Positions 54,411 to 63,192 of a stretch of 64,000 bases of DNA are shown in pieces. The translations under genes were made by a program, and so were the position numbers. How positions within the stretch are numbered: the stretch's first letter is position 1; every line of letters begins with the position of its first letter. The notes beneath the pieces were generated by a model. It had not been told where the DNA came from and did no database searches. It worked only from the letters and a program-made list of their open reading frames with translations. Source of the DNA: Chryseobacterium cucumeris. GTDB lineage: Bacteria; Bacteroidota; Bacteroidia; Flavobacteriales; Weeksellaceae. The DNA lies in assembly GCF_001593385.1 (NCBI RefSeq), contig NZ_LUVZ01000034.1, positions 1 through 64,000 of the forward strand. The letters are read 5' to 3'.

Positions 54411-55073
54411 TTAAAATTTAAAAATATTAGCCGGAAAAACTTTATTGATGTCTATTCTGTTTAATAACATCACATAATCTCCGTCTTTTTTAGCACTTGA
54501 AGACTCAATTCTGAAAGGCATGATTAGGTTTCCAACTTTTTTAAAATCAGAATAGATCAATGTTTCATCTTTTTTCACTTCTTTGATCAGCATATAAGTT
54601 TTTGTATCAAAATAATACATATTCTTATTCACATTCTTGGTAAGTTCTACCTTATGACAATAGATCTCTCCTACTTTTTCTTTTCCAAGGTATTTGGCAT
54701 CAAATCCTTTATTTTCCCAATCAATGAAATCATTATCGAAACTTTCCGGCACATATTCAGGATATTCCTGAAGTTTATTGGCAGCATAATTCATTGCATA
54801 CCCTTTGGTACCATCAAAACCTTCAATTGCAGTTTCTTTTCCTCCGGTCGTAATCAATGTTTTAGTAAGATTTGGACGTTGCTGAAAAATTCTTATCGGA
54901 TATTCATCTTTAATTCCCAGGATTACTTTTCCCTGAAGCAATACCGAGTTTAATAATTTCCAATTGGTTAACCCTCCGGATAATTCAATGTTTTTGTCAA
55001 TAATTTCCTTTGCGGTCTGTCCGAATATCACATGCGAAAATATCAGTCCAAATACTAATAATAACTTCTTCAT
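54411..55073 (-). CDS. Periplasmic LolA/LolB-like outer-membrane lipoprotein-sorting-related protein
   Basis: The 220-aa protein has a signal peptide (MKKLLLVFGLIFSHVIFGQ). It then starts with AKEIIDKNIELSGGLTNWKL, a common opening in the LolA-like fold of Bacteroidetes. Long beta-strands follow: NSVLLQGKVILGIKDEYPIR, TAIEGFDGTKGYAMNY, YLGKEKVGEIYCHKVELT and MYYFDTKTYMLIKEVKKDET. This pattern (a half-barrel with D-x-x-T/Y-x-L-x-x-x in its C-terminal part) fits a lipid- or lipoprotein-binding beta half-barrel, but no LolA-specific motif was found. The function is unknown. It lies upstream of the glutathione peroxidase gene (34 bases), likely in one operon. Confidence 0.65.
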   Translation of the reverse strand: MKKLLLVFGLIFSHVIFGQTAKEIIDKNIELSGGLTNWKLLNSVLLQGKVILGIKDEYPIRIFQQRPNLTKTLITTGGKETAIEGFDGTKGYAMNYAANKLQEYPEYVPESFDNDFIDWENKGFDAKYLGKEKVGEIYCHKVELTKNVNKNMYYFDTKTYMLIKEVKKDETLIYSDFKKVGNLIMPFRIESSSAKKDGDYVMLLNRIDINKVFPANIFKF

Positions 55074-55171
55074 TAATTTTATTTATAAATTCAAATATAG
55101 GGGGATTTATGTAAAATTGCAAAAACGCAAAACAACTAAAAGGCCGATTTGTTTTGCTGATTCTTCTGATT

Positions 55172-55894
55172 TTAAATTAATTTTCGGGCTTTTTCCAGAT
55201 CTTCCGGCGTATCAATGCCTACTCCAACGAAATTGGTTTCTATCATTTTGATTTTCATTCCGTATTCAAGATAACGGATGCATTCAATCTTTTCTGATAT
55301 TTCCAATGGTTTCATAGCCAGTTTTGAAAACTGCAACAGCGCTTCTTTTCTGAAAGCATATACTCCAATATGTTTAAAATAGCTTACATCAAAGGAAACT
55401 TCTCTGTGAAAAGGAATTACAGAACGACTGAAATATAAAGCAAAACCATTGTTATCAGTAATTACTTTTACGTTATTCGGATTTTCAATTTCTTCTTTTT
55501 CGCGCAGCTGTATTTTTAAAGAAGCTAAAGATATTTCCTGTTGATTATCATTTCTGAATACTTCAATCAGCTGACGTAAAGGTTCTAACTTAAGGAAAGG
55601 CTCATCTCCCTGAACATTGATGACAATATCACACTCTATATTCTGTACTGCTTCAGCAATACGGTCGCTTCCAGTCTCATGCTGTCCCGTCATAACGGCT
55701 TTTCCTCCGTTTTTTACTATTTCATCAAGAATAATTTCAGAGTCTGTGGCGACAAATACTTCATCAAACAGTCCGGTTTCCACTACATTCTGATAGGTTG
55801 TAGTAATCACGGTTTTTTCTCCTAAAATCTGCATTAATTTCCCTGGAAAACGGCTTGCTTCGTAACGTGCAGGGATAACAGCGATTATTTTCAT
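55172..55894 (-). CDS. kdsB: 3-deoxy-manno-octulosonate cytidylyltransferase (CMP-KDO synthetase)
   Basis: The 240-aa cytoplasmic enzyme activates KDO with CTP to CMP-KDO for lipid A core assembly. Family motifs are clear: [20 protein letters not shown] (5-24), [59 protein letters not shown] with the metal-binding Asp, [20 protein letters not shown], and the end [17 protein letters not shown]. Length is typical. It is a single gene in the window; kdsA is 21 kb away, so KDO genes are dispersed. Confidence 0.96.
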   Translation of the reverse strand: MKIIAVIPARYEASRFPGKLMQILGEKTVITTTYQNVVETGLFDEVFVATDSEIILDEIVKNGGKAVMTGQHETGSDRIAEAVQNIECDIVINVQGDEPFLKLEPLRQLIEVFRNDNQQEISLASLKIQLREKEEIENPNNVKVITDNNGFALYFSRSVIPFHREVSFDVSYFKHIGVYAFRKEALLQFSKLAMKPLEISEKIECIRYLEYGMKIKMIETNFVGVGIDTPEDLEKARKLI

Positions 55895-56033
55895 TCAATA
55901 CAATATTAAGTAATTCTTTTTAAATCAGGAGGTTTCATCCCAACACTTATAAAAGTCCGGATACACCTTTTATCCTGAGACCAAATGTAGTGAAAAGTAT
56001 CTTATTTCCTAAACAAAACAAAGATTTCAGAGG

Positions 56034-57020
56034 TTAAAAAGAGAGTTTTACGCCTACCATATTGTATTCCCATTGGCGGGATGCAGTGAAGTTGAGACTA
56101 TATTTTGTCTTTCCGATTGTTCCTTCTGAAGAAGTGTATCTGCTTTTTGATATGGTTTTTCCTATAAAATATCCCATTAATAGGGCTAATGGATAGTCTG
56201 AGGCCCAGTGAACTTTACTTTGCATCATTTGAAAGCATAATGCTCCTGCCAGTGTATATCCTACAGGCTTGATCCATTTGGCATCCGGATAGTTATCTGC
56301 AATCACAGTGATTCCAGCCATGAAGGTGGTTAAATGTCCCGACGGCATGGCATCGTAATTCGAGGTATTTTTACTGAATGCGGAGAAACTGGGAAACGGA
56401 TTCCATGCGCCTCCTTTGTGTCCGTATTCTTCGGCAATAAACGGGCTTTCTCTTCCTGTAATTCTTTTAAGGGTTTGGGTGAAAACTCCGGAAAGAATTA
56501 AACTTTCCATTAAACCACTGGCGGTAGCCTGGGCTCTGTAGTCATTTTTTATCAATCCATAGGTTCCGAAACCAATTCCTAATAATACTAATGTAGAGCC
56601 ATTTCCTATAAGGTACAGTGCAGATCCGACATCTTTCGGAATTTTAAATACACCTCCCACTTTATGGTAGTTATTATCTTTATCCATTCCCCATTGTTCA
56701 GCCAGTTCTCTTGAATTATCAATCAGTTTCTGGTCAAATGGCAGGAGTATTAACGTAGCGGCAACAGCTCCTCCCAGATAATAAGCATGATCTTTGGCTA
56801 CGAAATCTTTATTGGTATTGATAAAGTTTCTGGGTAATTTGGTTACAAAATCCAATAATTTAGGTTTCGGATAAGTGCGGACAGATCCGTCTTTTAAAGT
56901 GTAGGTTTGTACTTTGGGCAATTCGGTTTCCTTGGGAAGCTCTTTTACCTTCAGTGTATCAACCTCTTGTGAGCATACCAATATTGAAACTGGTAAGAGT
57001 AGAAATCTCAGTTTTTTCAT
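56034..57020 (-). CDS. PAP2-family membrane phosphatase
   Basis: This 328-aa protein starts at the ATG at 57020, where a signal-like segment begins (MKKLRFLLLPVSILVC). The frame runs on 24 codons upstream without a credible start. About five membrane segments carry the PAP2 motifs: LKRITGRESPFI (KX6RP-like; the last residues are SP rather than RP), MPSGHLTTFMAG (PSGH with the catalytic His), and SKVHWASDYPLALLMGY (SRX5HX3D, with Lys for Arg). Lipid-phosphate phosphatase activity, for example on undecaprenyl-PP or lipid A, is possible. Two TTTGATCAAA palindromes lie upstream. Confidence 0.85.
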   Translation of the reverse strand: MKKLRFLLLPVSILVCSQEVDTLKVKELPKETELPKVQTYTLKDGSVRTYPKPKLLDFVTKLPRNFINTNKDFVAKDHAYYLGGAVAATLILLPFDQKLIDNSRELAEQWGMDKDNNYHKVGGVFKIPKDVGSALYLIGNGSTLVLLGIGFGTYGLIKNDYRAQATASGLMESLILSGVFTQTLKRITGRESPFIAEEYGHKGGAWNPFPSFSAFSKNTSNYDAMPSGHLTTFMAGITVIADNYPDAKWIKPVGYTLAGALCFQMMQSKVHWASDYPLALLMGYFIGKTISKSRYTSSEGTIGKTKYSLNFTASRQWEYNMVGVKLSF

Positions 57021-57122
57021 CGTGTAATTTTCAACTTTTATATTCGGGTGTGTAAAAGTTTCAAAGATAATCCCTTGTTGAGTATCGTGCAAAGTTGTTG
57101 TTTAACTTTTAATATTTATTTA

Positions 57123-57168
57123 ATTTTTTGATCAAAAAATACAGATTTCAATTCAAATATTTGATCAA
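57123..57168. promoter_or_regulatory. Two TTTGATCAAA palindromes, candidate regulator sites
   Basis: TTTTTTGATCAAAAAA (57123-57138) and TTTGATCAAA (57159-57168) share a 10-bp core, with centres 33 bases apart, close to three helical turns. They lie about 100-150 bases upstream of the PAP2 start, in a 401-base stretch (57021-57421) with no gene. Confidence 0.5.
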
Positions 57169-57324
57169 AAAAATAATTCCATACATCCAGGAGATGTAGA
57201 GAAAAGAATAGAAAAAGCCGAATCCGAAACTTTTTAACATCATCCGTGTTGAAAAAAACACATATTTTGTTTCAAGAAAGGATTTCTGCGGAAGTTTCAT
57301 GGTTTTATAGAATGTGTAAAAAAC

Positions 57325-57402
57325 GCTTCGACTCTGCCCGGCATGACATTGCTAATACTAAAAGATATATTTTAACGATGTCATGCCGGGCAGAGTCGAA
57401 GC
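57325..57402. repeat. Perfect 25-bp inverted repeat with 28-base loop
   Basis: The left arm (57325-57349) starts GCTTCGACTCTGCCCGGCAT; the right arm (57378-57402) is its exact complement. The ends CTTCGAC...GCATGACA are shared with the repeats at 34101-34409, so both belong to one palindromic repeat family. It lies 20 bases past the aminotransferase stop at 57422. Confidence 0.92.
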
Positions 57403-57421
57403 TTATAATTTTATTAGAAAA

Positions 57422-58675
57422 TTACTTTAATTTGTTCAAAGCGTTTTCCAGTTTGGGAAGCATAACTTTGATCTCATCTACAGCTAATCCTCCTACAGAA
57501 GCACGGAACCAAGGTTCTGATTTTTCTTCTCCGAAAGCTGAGAATGGTACTAAAGCCACTCCTGCTTCATTAATTAGGTAGAATACCAGGTCTGAAGAAT
57601 TTTCAAGTACAGTTCCGTCTGGTTTTGTTTTCCCTATATAATCTAATTTAATAGTAAGATAAAGAGCTCCCATTGGTTCAATACTGTCAACAGCCAGTCC
57701 TTTTCCTTTTAAATCCTGAACTCCGTTGTGAAGTACTTTTAAGCTGTTTTCAAGTTTAGCTTTAAAATCATTCACGAAAGTATCTACATTCTCTGAATTT
57801 TCATAGAATTTAGCCGTTGCTTCCTGCTCTGGTTTTGGAGCCCATGCTCCAACGTGAGTAAGAAGTGCCTTCATTTTATCAAGAATATGAGCAGGTCCGA
57901 ATCCCCATCCTACACGTACTCCGGTTGCTGCAAGGCATTTTGAAATACCGTCGATATAGATGGTGTAATCTCTCATTTCCGGGAAAAGAGAAACAGGATC
58001 TACGTGCTCAGCACCGAATGTAAGGCAAGAGTAGATCTGGTCATACATTAAGTATAACGGTTTCTGATCTTCACCTCTTTTTTTGTTTTCAGCAATGACC
58101 AGTTCACAGATCTCAGAAAGTTGTTCTTTTGTAAACATGGTTCCTGTAGGGTTCAATGGAGAACACAAAGCTAATAAAACGGCTCCATCTAAGTGAGGTC
58201 TTAAATCATCAGCAGTCGGAAGGAAATTGGTTTCAGGTTTTGTTTTCACTTCTACAGCGTTGGCTGAAGTAAGATAAGCATAGTGATTGTTGTTCCATGA
58301 TGGTGTAGGATAAACTACTTTATCTCCTTCGTCTACGATTGTTTTGTAAACGGCATAGATCAATGGTCTTGATCCTGCAGTAATCAGGATGTCTTCTGGA
58401 GAATAATCAAGATTCCATCTTTTTTTCAGGTCTTTGGAAACTTCTTTTCTTAAAGATAAAAGTCCGTTGGCAGGCGGATAGTTTGTCAGATTATTCTGAT
58501 ATGCTTTCTGAATCTCTTCCTTCAGCAATGCCGGAATAGGATAGATGTTAGAATTCAGATCACCAATAGTAAGATTGGCAATTTCCGCTCCTTTTGCTTT
58601 TAGATCATTTACTTCGTTACCAATTTTTACAATTTCAGAACCGATCAGGTTCGCTGCTAATTTTGAAACTTTCAC
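57422..58675 (-). CDS. Class I/II PLP-dependent aminotransferase (aspartate aminotransferase-like)
   Basis: The 417-aa fold-type I enzyme has family landmarks in order: NLTIGDLNSNIYP, NYPPANGLLSLR, GSRPLIYAVY (PLP phosphate contact), LALCSPLNPTGTMF with Asn175, Asp212 and Tyr215 in LMYDQIYSCL, and Lys246 in DGISKCLAATGVRVGWG, where the GVRVGW arginine segment binds the substrate carboxylate. This fits subgroup Ib aminotransferases, for which aspartate is a common donor. The exact substrate pair is not provable here. It is the last gene of an operon phospho-sugar mutase - lipoprotein - aminotransferase, 22 bases after its neighbour. Confidence 0.85.
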   Translation of the reverse strand: MKVSKLAANLIGSEIVKIGNEVNDLKAKGAEIANLTIGDLNSNIYPIPALLKEEIQKAYQNNLTNYPPANGLLSLRKEVSKDLKKRWNLDYSPEDILITAGSRPLIYAVYKTIVDEGDKVVYPTPSWNNNHYAYLTSANAVEVKTKPETNFLPTADDLRPHLDGAVLLALCSPLNPTGTMFTKEQLSEICELVIAENKKRGEDQKPLYLMYDQIYSCLTFGAEHVDPVSLFPEMRDYTIYIDGISKCLAATGVRVGWGFGPAHILDKMKALLTHVGAWAPKPEQEATAKFYENSENVDTFVNDFKAKLENSLKVLHNGVQDLKGKGLAVDSIEPMGALYLTIKLDYIGKTKPDGTVLENSSDLVFYLINEAGVALVPFSAFGEEKSEPWFRASVGGLAVDEIKVMLPKLENALNKLK

Positions 58676-58697
58676 TTTTTCTTATTTTAAATTTATA

Positions 58698-59609
58698 TTA
58701 TCGTTCTCCATGAATCTTCTCATCTATTTGATCTACCGGTGTTTGTGTATCAAAAAGAATCATAATCTCTTTTACTTTCTTGGCCGTATGGGAATTCGGA
58801 TATTTTTTGATCATCCTGTTGAATTCCGCTCTGTTCTCATCGTTTAGTTTTCCGGTTCCTTTATCCTGGTCTCTTTCGTAGGTGGGCGTATTATCCATTC
58901 CTAAAAGATAATCGGACAAATAGTAATTATAGTCTTGTTTTACTGTCTTTATCAGCTTGCTTTCAGGATATTTATTCATGAAATTCTCCCAGAAAATCAA
59001 TCTGTTGCCTAGTTGCTCCCAGCTGATTATTAATCCAGCATCTGCGGCATAATTGGTTTGACTTTCTTTATCTGTTTGTGAAACATAAGCTTCATAATCC
59101 GGAGTCAGTTTATTTTTAAAAAGAGAAGAATAATATCCCGGAATGGTCCATATTTCGGTCATTCCTTCTCCTACTTCTCTGAATTCAAGACCTGCTTTAT
59201 TCAGTTCTGAAGCTATTTTTTTAACGTTATCCGGAAAATTGTACTGATCCTTCTCATAGTTATAATAATTCACATATTTATCCAGAACATCAGTATGAAG
59301 ACTCATCAGACATTCGGTATACTTTCCTCTTATTTTTAAATAATCTTCGTATACTTGGTCATTCTGTTCCGGCCTGTTTCCAGCCATCTCTTTTTCAATT
59401 TTGGTGCGATACCACTGAAGAGATGTGATATAATCTTCCGTTTTGTTAGCCGATGAACAAGCTGTGTCTATGGGTTTATACTGATCTTCTTTGGATTCAG
59501 TTTTGGTAATCGAATCGTTTACCTGTTTTACTTCTGAAACTGCAGTTTCCTTTTTACAGGAAACTACGGCTGCAGAAAGTATGTATATTGCTATAATTCT
59601 TTTTATCAT
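58698..59609 (-). CDS. Lipoprotein of unknown function, helical
   Basis: The 303-aa protein has a lipoprotein signal with lipobox AAVVSC (Cys18). The mature part is largely helical and Tyr/Asn/Asp-rich: EDYITSLQWYRTKIEKEMAG, YEDYLKIRGKYTECLMSLH, LGNRLIFWENFMNKYPESKL and ENRAEFNRMIKKYPNSHTAK. The two 'KYP-S-x' helix-turn units near the end look TPR-like (a YbgF/BamD-style NKYPxSK pattern). No family name is offered. It lies between the phospho-sugar mutase (17 bases) and the aminotransferase (22 bases). Confidence 0.75.
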   Translation of the reverse strand: MIKRIIAIYILSAAVVSCKKETAVSEVKQVNDSITKTESKEDQYKPIDTACSSANKTEDYITSLQWYRTKIEKEMAGNRPEQNDQVYEDYLKIRGKYTECLMSLHTDVLDKYVNYYNYEKDQYNFPDNVKKIASELNKAGLEFREVGEGMTEIWTIPGYYSSLFKNKLTPDYEAYVSQTDKESQTNYAADAGLIISWEQLGNRLIFWENFMNKYPESKLIKTVKQDYNYYLSDYLLGMDNTPTYERDQDKGTGKLNDENRAEFNRMIKKYPNSHTAKKVKEIMILFDTQTPVDQIDEKIHGER

Positions 59610-59626
59610 CTGCTGTTTTCAGCGCA

Positions 59627-61342
59627 TTAATCCAGTTTAAGATCTGTTTTAACGGCTCCTATTTTAGCTTCCAATGATTTTAATTTGTCTCTGAAATCTG
59701 CTTCTGAAGTAATCGAATCCTTCACTGAAACATAGAACTTGATTTTTGGCTCTGTTCCTGAAGGTCTTACACATACTTTTGTTCCATCCTGTGTGTAATA
59801 GATCAAAACGTTAGACTTCGGAATATCATTCATCACTTTTTTCTCATTCGTAGAAATGGTAAGACTTGTCTGCTCTTTAAAGTCTTTCACTTCTTCCACT
59901 AATGAACCAGCCAGTTCCTTTGGAGGATTTTCACGGAAATCTTTCATCATATTCTGAATTTCTTCAGCTCCTTCTTTCCCTTTTCTAACGATATTGATTA
60001 ATCCTTCATAATACATTCCAAGATCCTCATAGATCTCAATCATGTACTGATACATTGTTTTTCCGTTGGCTTTGCACCAAGCTGCAATTTCGCAGGCTAG
60101 AAGAATACTTCCGCAAGAGTCTTTATCACGAACGAAGTCTCCGGTCATAAATCCGAAACTTTCCTCACCACCACATACAAATTTCTGAGTTCCTTCTGCT
60201 TCACGGATCATTTTTCCAATCCATTTGAATCCAGTAAGACCTACTTTGCATTCTACACCGAATTTCTGTGCAATATCAAAGAAGATATCGGAAGTTACGA
60301 TGGTAGAACCAATGAACTCTTTTCCGGTAATTTTCCCTTGTTTTCTCCACTCATTCAGAATGTAATACGTAAGGATGGTATTGGTTTGGTTTCCGTTCAA
60401 TAATTGCATTTCACCATCAAGATTTCTTACGGCGATTCCTAATCTGTCCCCATCCGGGTCTGTTCCGATCACGATATCTGCATTGGTAATTCTTGCCAGA
60501 TCCATTGCCATTTCCAATGCTGCAGGCTCTTCCGGGTTTGGAGACTCTACTGTTGGGAAATTTCCGCTTGGGATCATCTGTTCTCTTACAAGATCTACTT
60601 TTTTGAAACCTGCTTTTTCAAGGGCTTTGGGAACAGTTGTATAGGTTGTTCCATGGATAGAGGTAAAAACAATATTTAAATTTTCTTTTCCAACGTTCTG
60701 ATACGTAGAGTTTTCAATACATGCATCGATATACACATCGTCCTGCTCCTCTCCGATCCATTCGATCAGATCATCATTTCCGTTGAATTTAATTTCTTCA
60801 AATTTCACAGAATACACTTCATTGATAATGGCTTCATCATTAGGCGGAACAATCTGTGCGCCGTCATTCCAGTATACTTTGTAACCGTTGTATTCTGGTG
60901 GGTTGTGAGAAGCCGTTAATACGATTCCTCCGTTACATTTTTTATCACGTACCGTGAAAGACAATTCAGGAGTCGGTCTGGGATCTTTGAAAAGTAAAAC
61001 TTTAATTCCGTTGGCTGTTAAAACATCTGCTACCAGTTTTCCGAATTCTTTTGAGTTATTACGAACATCATAAGCGATAGCCACTTTAATCTCTTCTCCT
61101 TTGAACTGCTGAAGCATATAATTAGCCAATCCTTGAGTCGCTTGTCCTAATGTATATTTATTCAAGCGATTGGTTCCTACTCCCATTATCCCACGCATAC
61201 CTCCTGTTCCGAATTCCAGTTCTCTGTAGAAAGAATCTTCCAGATCAGGGGAATTGCTGTCGATCAACGTCTGTACAGCATCTCTTGTTTCTTTATCGAA
61301 GGTATCACTTAACCAAAGTTTCGCTTTTTCTAGTGTATTCAT
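59627..61342 (-). CDS. Phospho-sugar mutase (phosphoglucomutase/phosphomannomutase)
   Basis: The 571-aa enzyme of the alpha-D-phosphohexomutase superfamily is of the longer PgcA/PGM2-like type. The four domain signatures are present in order: GIVLTASHNPPEYNGYKVYW with the phospho-Ser; DIVIGTDPDGDRLGIAV for the Mg2+; FVCGGEESFGFMTGDF for sugar recognition; and VCVRPSGTEPKIKFYV for substrate phosphate. It interconverts hexose 1- and 6-phosphates for envelope polysaccharides and glycogen. It is the first gene of a three-gene operon with a lipoprotein and an aminotransferase; glucose versus mannose specificity is not resolved. Confidence 0.93.
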   Translation of the reverse strand: MNTLEKAKLWLSDTFDKETRDAVQTLIDSNSPDLEDSFYRELEFGTGGMRGIMGVGTNRLNKYTLGQATQGLANYMLQQFKGEEIKVAIAYDVRNNSKEFGKLVADVLTANGIKVLLFKDPRPTPELSFTVRDKKCNGGIVLTASHNPPEYNGYKVYWNDGAQIVPPNDEAIINEVYSVKFEEIKFNGNDDLIEWIGEEQDDVYIDACIENSTYQNVGKENLNIVFTSIHGTTYTTVPKALEKAGFKKVDLVREQMIPSGNFPTVESPNPEEPAALEMAMDLARITNADIVIGTDPDGDRLGIAVRNLDGEMQLLNGNQTNTILTYYILNEWRKQGKITGKEFIGSTIVTSDIFFDIAQKFGVECKVGLTGFKWIGKMIREAEGTQKFVCGGEESFGFMTGDFVRDKDSCGSILLACEIAAWCKANGKTMYQYMIEIYEDLGMYYEGLINIVRKGKEGAEEIQNMMKDFRENPPKELAGSLVEEVKDFKEQTSLTISTNEKKVMNDIPKSNVLIYYTQDGTKVCVRPSGTEPKIKFYVSVKDSITSEADFRDKLKSLEAKIGAVKTDLKLD

Positions 61343-61407
61343 ATTTGTAATGTTGTTCTTTTATAATTTGTAAAGTTCCTAGTTTCTAGTTTAAATAATG
61401 CTGTTTT

Positions 61408-62109
61408 TTAATCCAGCTTTTTGTTTTCGACTTTCGTTGTTTTATCAATTTTAAACGCTCTGATGGGATCGTTATAATAGACAAATTTTGCTGTGTTCTG
61501 AATATGTCCTTTTAAAGAATCTTTTACATTTACTTCTGCATAATTACCGTTTTTAGAATCAATATTCAGATTGGTGATTTTCCAGTAAGGTGCAATTAAA
61601 CTTGCTGTATCTGAAATCTTTATCACTGCATCTTTAGATAATCCCAAAAAGTTGGCGCGGCTCCTGTTATGCATTTCCACTTCTGCTCTTCTTGTGTTTA
61701 CAGATCCCATGAAGCTTGCATTATTTTTCATGTTAAGTCTGAAATTATCTGTTTTGATTTCGCTTGAAATATTCACTTCCACAGAATCTGAAACAGCTAC
61801 TTTTTCAAGATTATATTTTGAATAGATCGTTACATTATAAAAATCGACTCCTTTTGTTCCTCTTTTTTCTTTAATGAAAAGGGTTTTATCTTTTACATCC
61901 ACATCCAGATTGCTTGCTACATTTGGATAGGTTTCTATTTCTACAAAATTTTTCGGACCTCTGGCATAAAATACACGGAATTTTCCTTCCAGATCAAGGT
62001 TAACGAATTCCGAAACATCCACATCTTTCTTTTCAATATTCCCTTTTGGAGAAACTTTTCCGCAGGAAACTACTGCCATCAGCATCAATGTGTATACAAC
62101 TTTTTTCAT
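61408..62109 (-). CDS. GIN domain (DUF2807) lipoprotein
   Basis: The 233-aa protein has a lipoprotein signal (MKKVVYTLMLMAVVSC, Cys16). It is followed by a beta-helix-like 'head GIN' domain: VNLDLEGKFRVFYARGPKNF, VEIETYPNVASNLDVDVKDK, TLFIKEKRGTKG and VAVSDSVEVNISSEIKTDNF, then NMKNNASFMGSVNTRRAEVE. DUF2807 proteins are periplasmic or outer-membrane proteins of Bacteroidetes with unknown function; members are believed to be auto-transporter-adhesin-like in fold. It is a single gene with an upstream spacer of 187 bases to the next lipoprotein. Confidence 0.86.
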   Translation of the reverse strand: MKKVVYTLMLMAVVSCGKVSPKGNIEKKDVDVSEFVNLDLEGKFRVFYARGPKNFVEIETYPNVASNLDVDVKDKTLFIKEKRGTKGVDFYNVTIYSKYNLEKVAVSDSVEVNISSEIKTDNFRLNMKNNASFMGSVNTRRAEVEMHNRSRANFLGLSKDAVIKISDTASLIAPYWKITNLNIDSKNGNYAEVNVKDSLKGHIQNTAKFVYYNDPIRAFKIDKTTKVENKKLD

Positions 62110-62296
62110 ATTTAATTTTAAATATTCTATATTATAATCGCAACGATCTTTACTGAAAATCTCTGAAAGCTTTTCTCAGGCCTCACGGGACTTTCAATAT
62201 TATTTTGAACAAAAATAGGATTAAAATTTCTAAAAAACTTTGTCTTTTGACAATAAAATACCTGATAGTTTTCAATTTTTTGCTTTTCAGAAGAGC

Positions 62297-62686
62297 CTAT
62301 TTCTTATTCTCAATTCTTTTTACTTTTTTATAAAACCATGTTTTAGGACTGCCAGCCATTGAAAATAAAAGAAGATAATTTTTACTTACACTGGAGATTT
62401 TCATTGTGGTTATATTTTCATCGTCATTATACTTCATTTTCAATAGATTATTTTCTATCTGATAAATTCCATTGTTTCCCATTGAACTGAAAGTTTTATC
62501 CTGATAAAAGGTCAGAACTCCTGTTCCATATCTGGAATTGTTTGTTTTATTTTTCAACGTATCCGTATTAGAAATTTCTCCATCATAAATATCAATAAAC
62601 TCCCAAGAACCGGAAAGTTTATTTGATGAACATGAGACTGCGAAAAGTAAAGGAAAGTAAAAAAGAATAGATTTGATTTTAAACAT
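62297..62686 (-). CDS. Small lipocalin-like lipoprotein
   Basis: The 129-aa protein has a lipoprotein signal with FAVSC (Cys19). It continues NKLSGSWEFIDIYDGE, the typical L-x-G-x-W opening of lipocalin-like domains. Strands such as GTGVLTFYQDKTFSSMGNNG, IYQIENNLLKMKYN and NYLLLFSMAGSPKTWFYKKV follow, ending in K-V-K-R. Many short Flavobacteriia lipoproteins of this shape exist; none has a set role. It is probably expressed alone. Confidence 0.72.
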   Translation of the reverse strand: MFKIKSILFYFPLLFAVSCSSNKLSGSWEFIDIYDGEISNTDTLKNKTNNSRYGTGVLTFYQDKTFSSMGNNGIYQIENNLLKMKYNDDENITTMKISSVSKNYLLLFSMAGSPKTWFYKKVKRIENKK

Positions 62687-62799
62687 CCGGATTAAAAGTT
62701 TTTATAAAATTACAAAAAGCACTCTGCTGACAGAGTGCTTTTCGTTATATTTATTCTTAAATCTGTAAGAATTGATGATTTATTACAGCTCTTCTATGT

Positions 62800-63192
62800 T
62801 TAACTATTTTCAACAGAAGCACCATAAATGATTAAAGTCAAAAGGATTGCAACAATCGCGGCTCCAATAATTAAGGGTTTCCATATTGCTTTTTTCGGAT
62901 ACTTTTCTTCATCTGGAAAATATTTCGGCATAAAATAATAGGAAAGCAAACTTCCCCCTCCAAGGCCGCAAATATAAGCAAGTGAACTTTTGGGCTCTTC
63001 CGGAATATTGACAATAACTCCTGTGATAATTGTTAAAAGAACCGAAATTGCCAGTACGGTGTATGCTTCTTTCTTTTTGTTGACCTCTATTAAATTCTGG
63101 TATAACAAAACACCTCCGAAAAGTGCGGAAAGAAAAATAGAAAATCCTAAAATGGCTTTCTTAGAATAAATTTTCGGCAGCTTTTCTTCCAT
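62800..63192 (-). CDS. Four-helix membrane protein of unknown function
   Basis: The 130-aa protein has four hydrophobic segments (about 13-30, 41-60, 71-88, 105-124) joined by Lys/Glu/Pro-rich loops; the N-terminus MEEKLPKIYSKK is cytosolic by the positive-inside rule. It starts at 63192 and overlaps the stop of the upstream GT2 gene by one base (TAATG), so translation is probably coupled. This link suggests a partner role beside the glycosyltransferase, for example in the same glycolipid or polysaccharide step. No family is recognised. Confidence 0.72.
   Translation of the reverse strand: MEEKLPKIYSKKAILGFSIFLSALFGGVLLYQNLIEVNKKKEAYTVLAISVLLTIITGVIVNIPEEPKSSLAYICGLGGGSLLSYYFMPKYFPDEEKYPKKAIWKPLIIGAAIVAILLTLIIYGASVENS

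Noticed and set aside
57021..57092. N-terminal extension of the PAP2 protein
   Set aside because: The signal-like segment starts at the ATG at 57020; the extension is polar and without a start signal.
57246..57581. Open frame on the plus strand over the inverted repeat and the 3' end of the aminotransferase gene
   Set aside because: It is made of repeat sequence and antisense to a strong gene.
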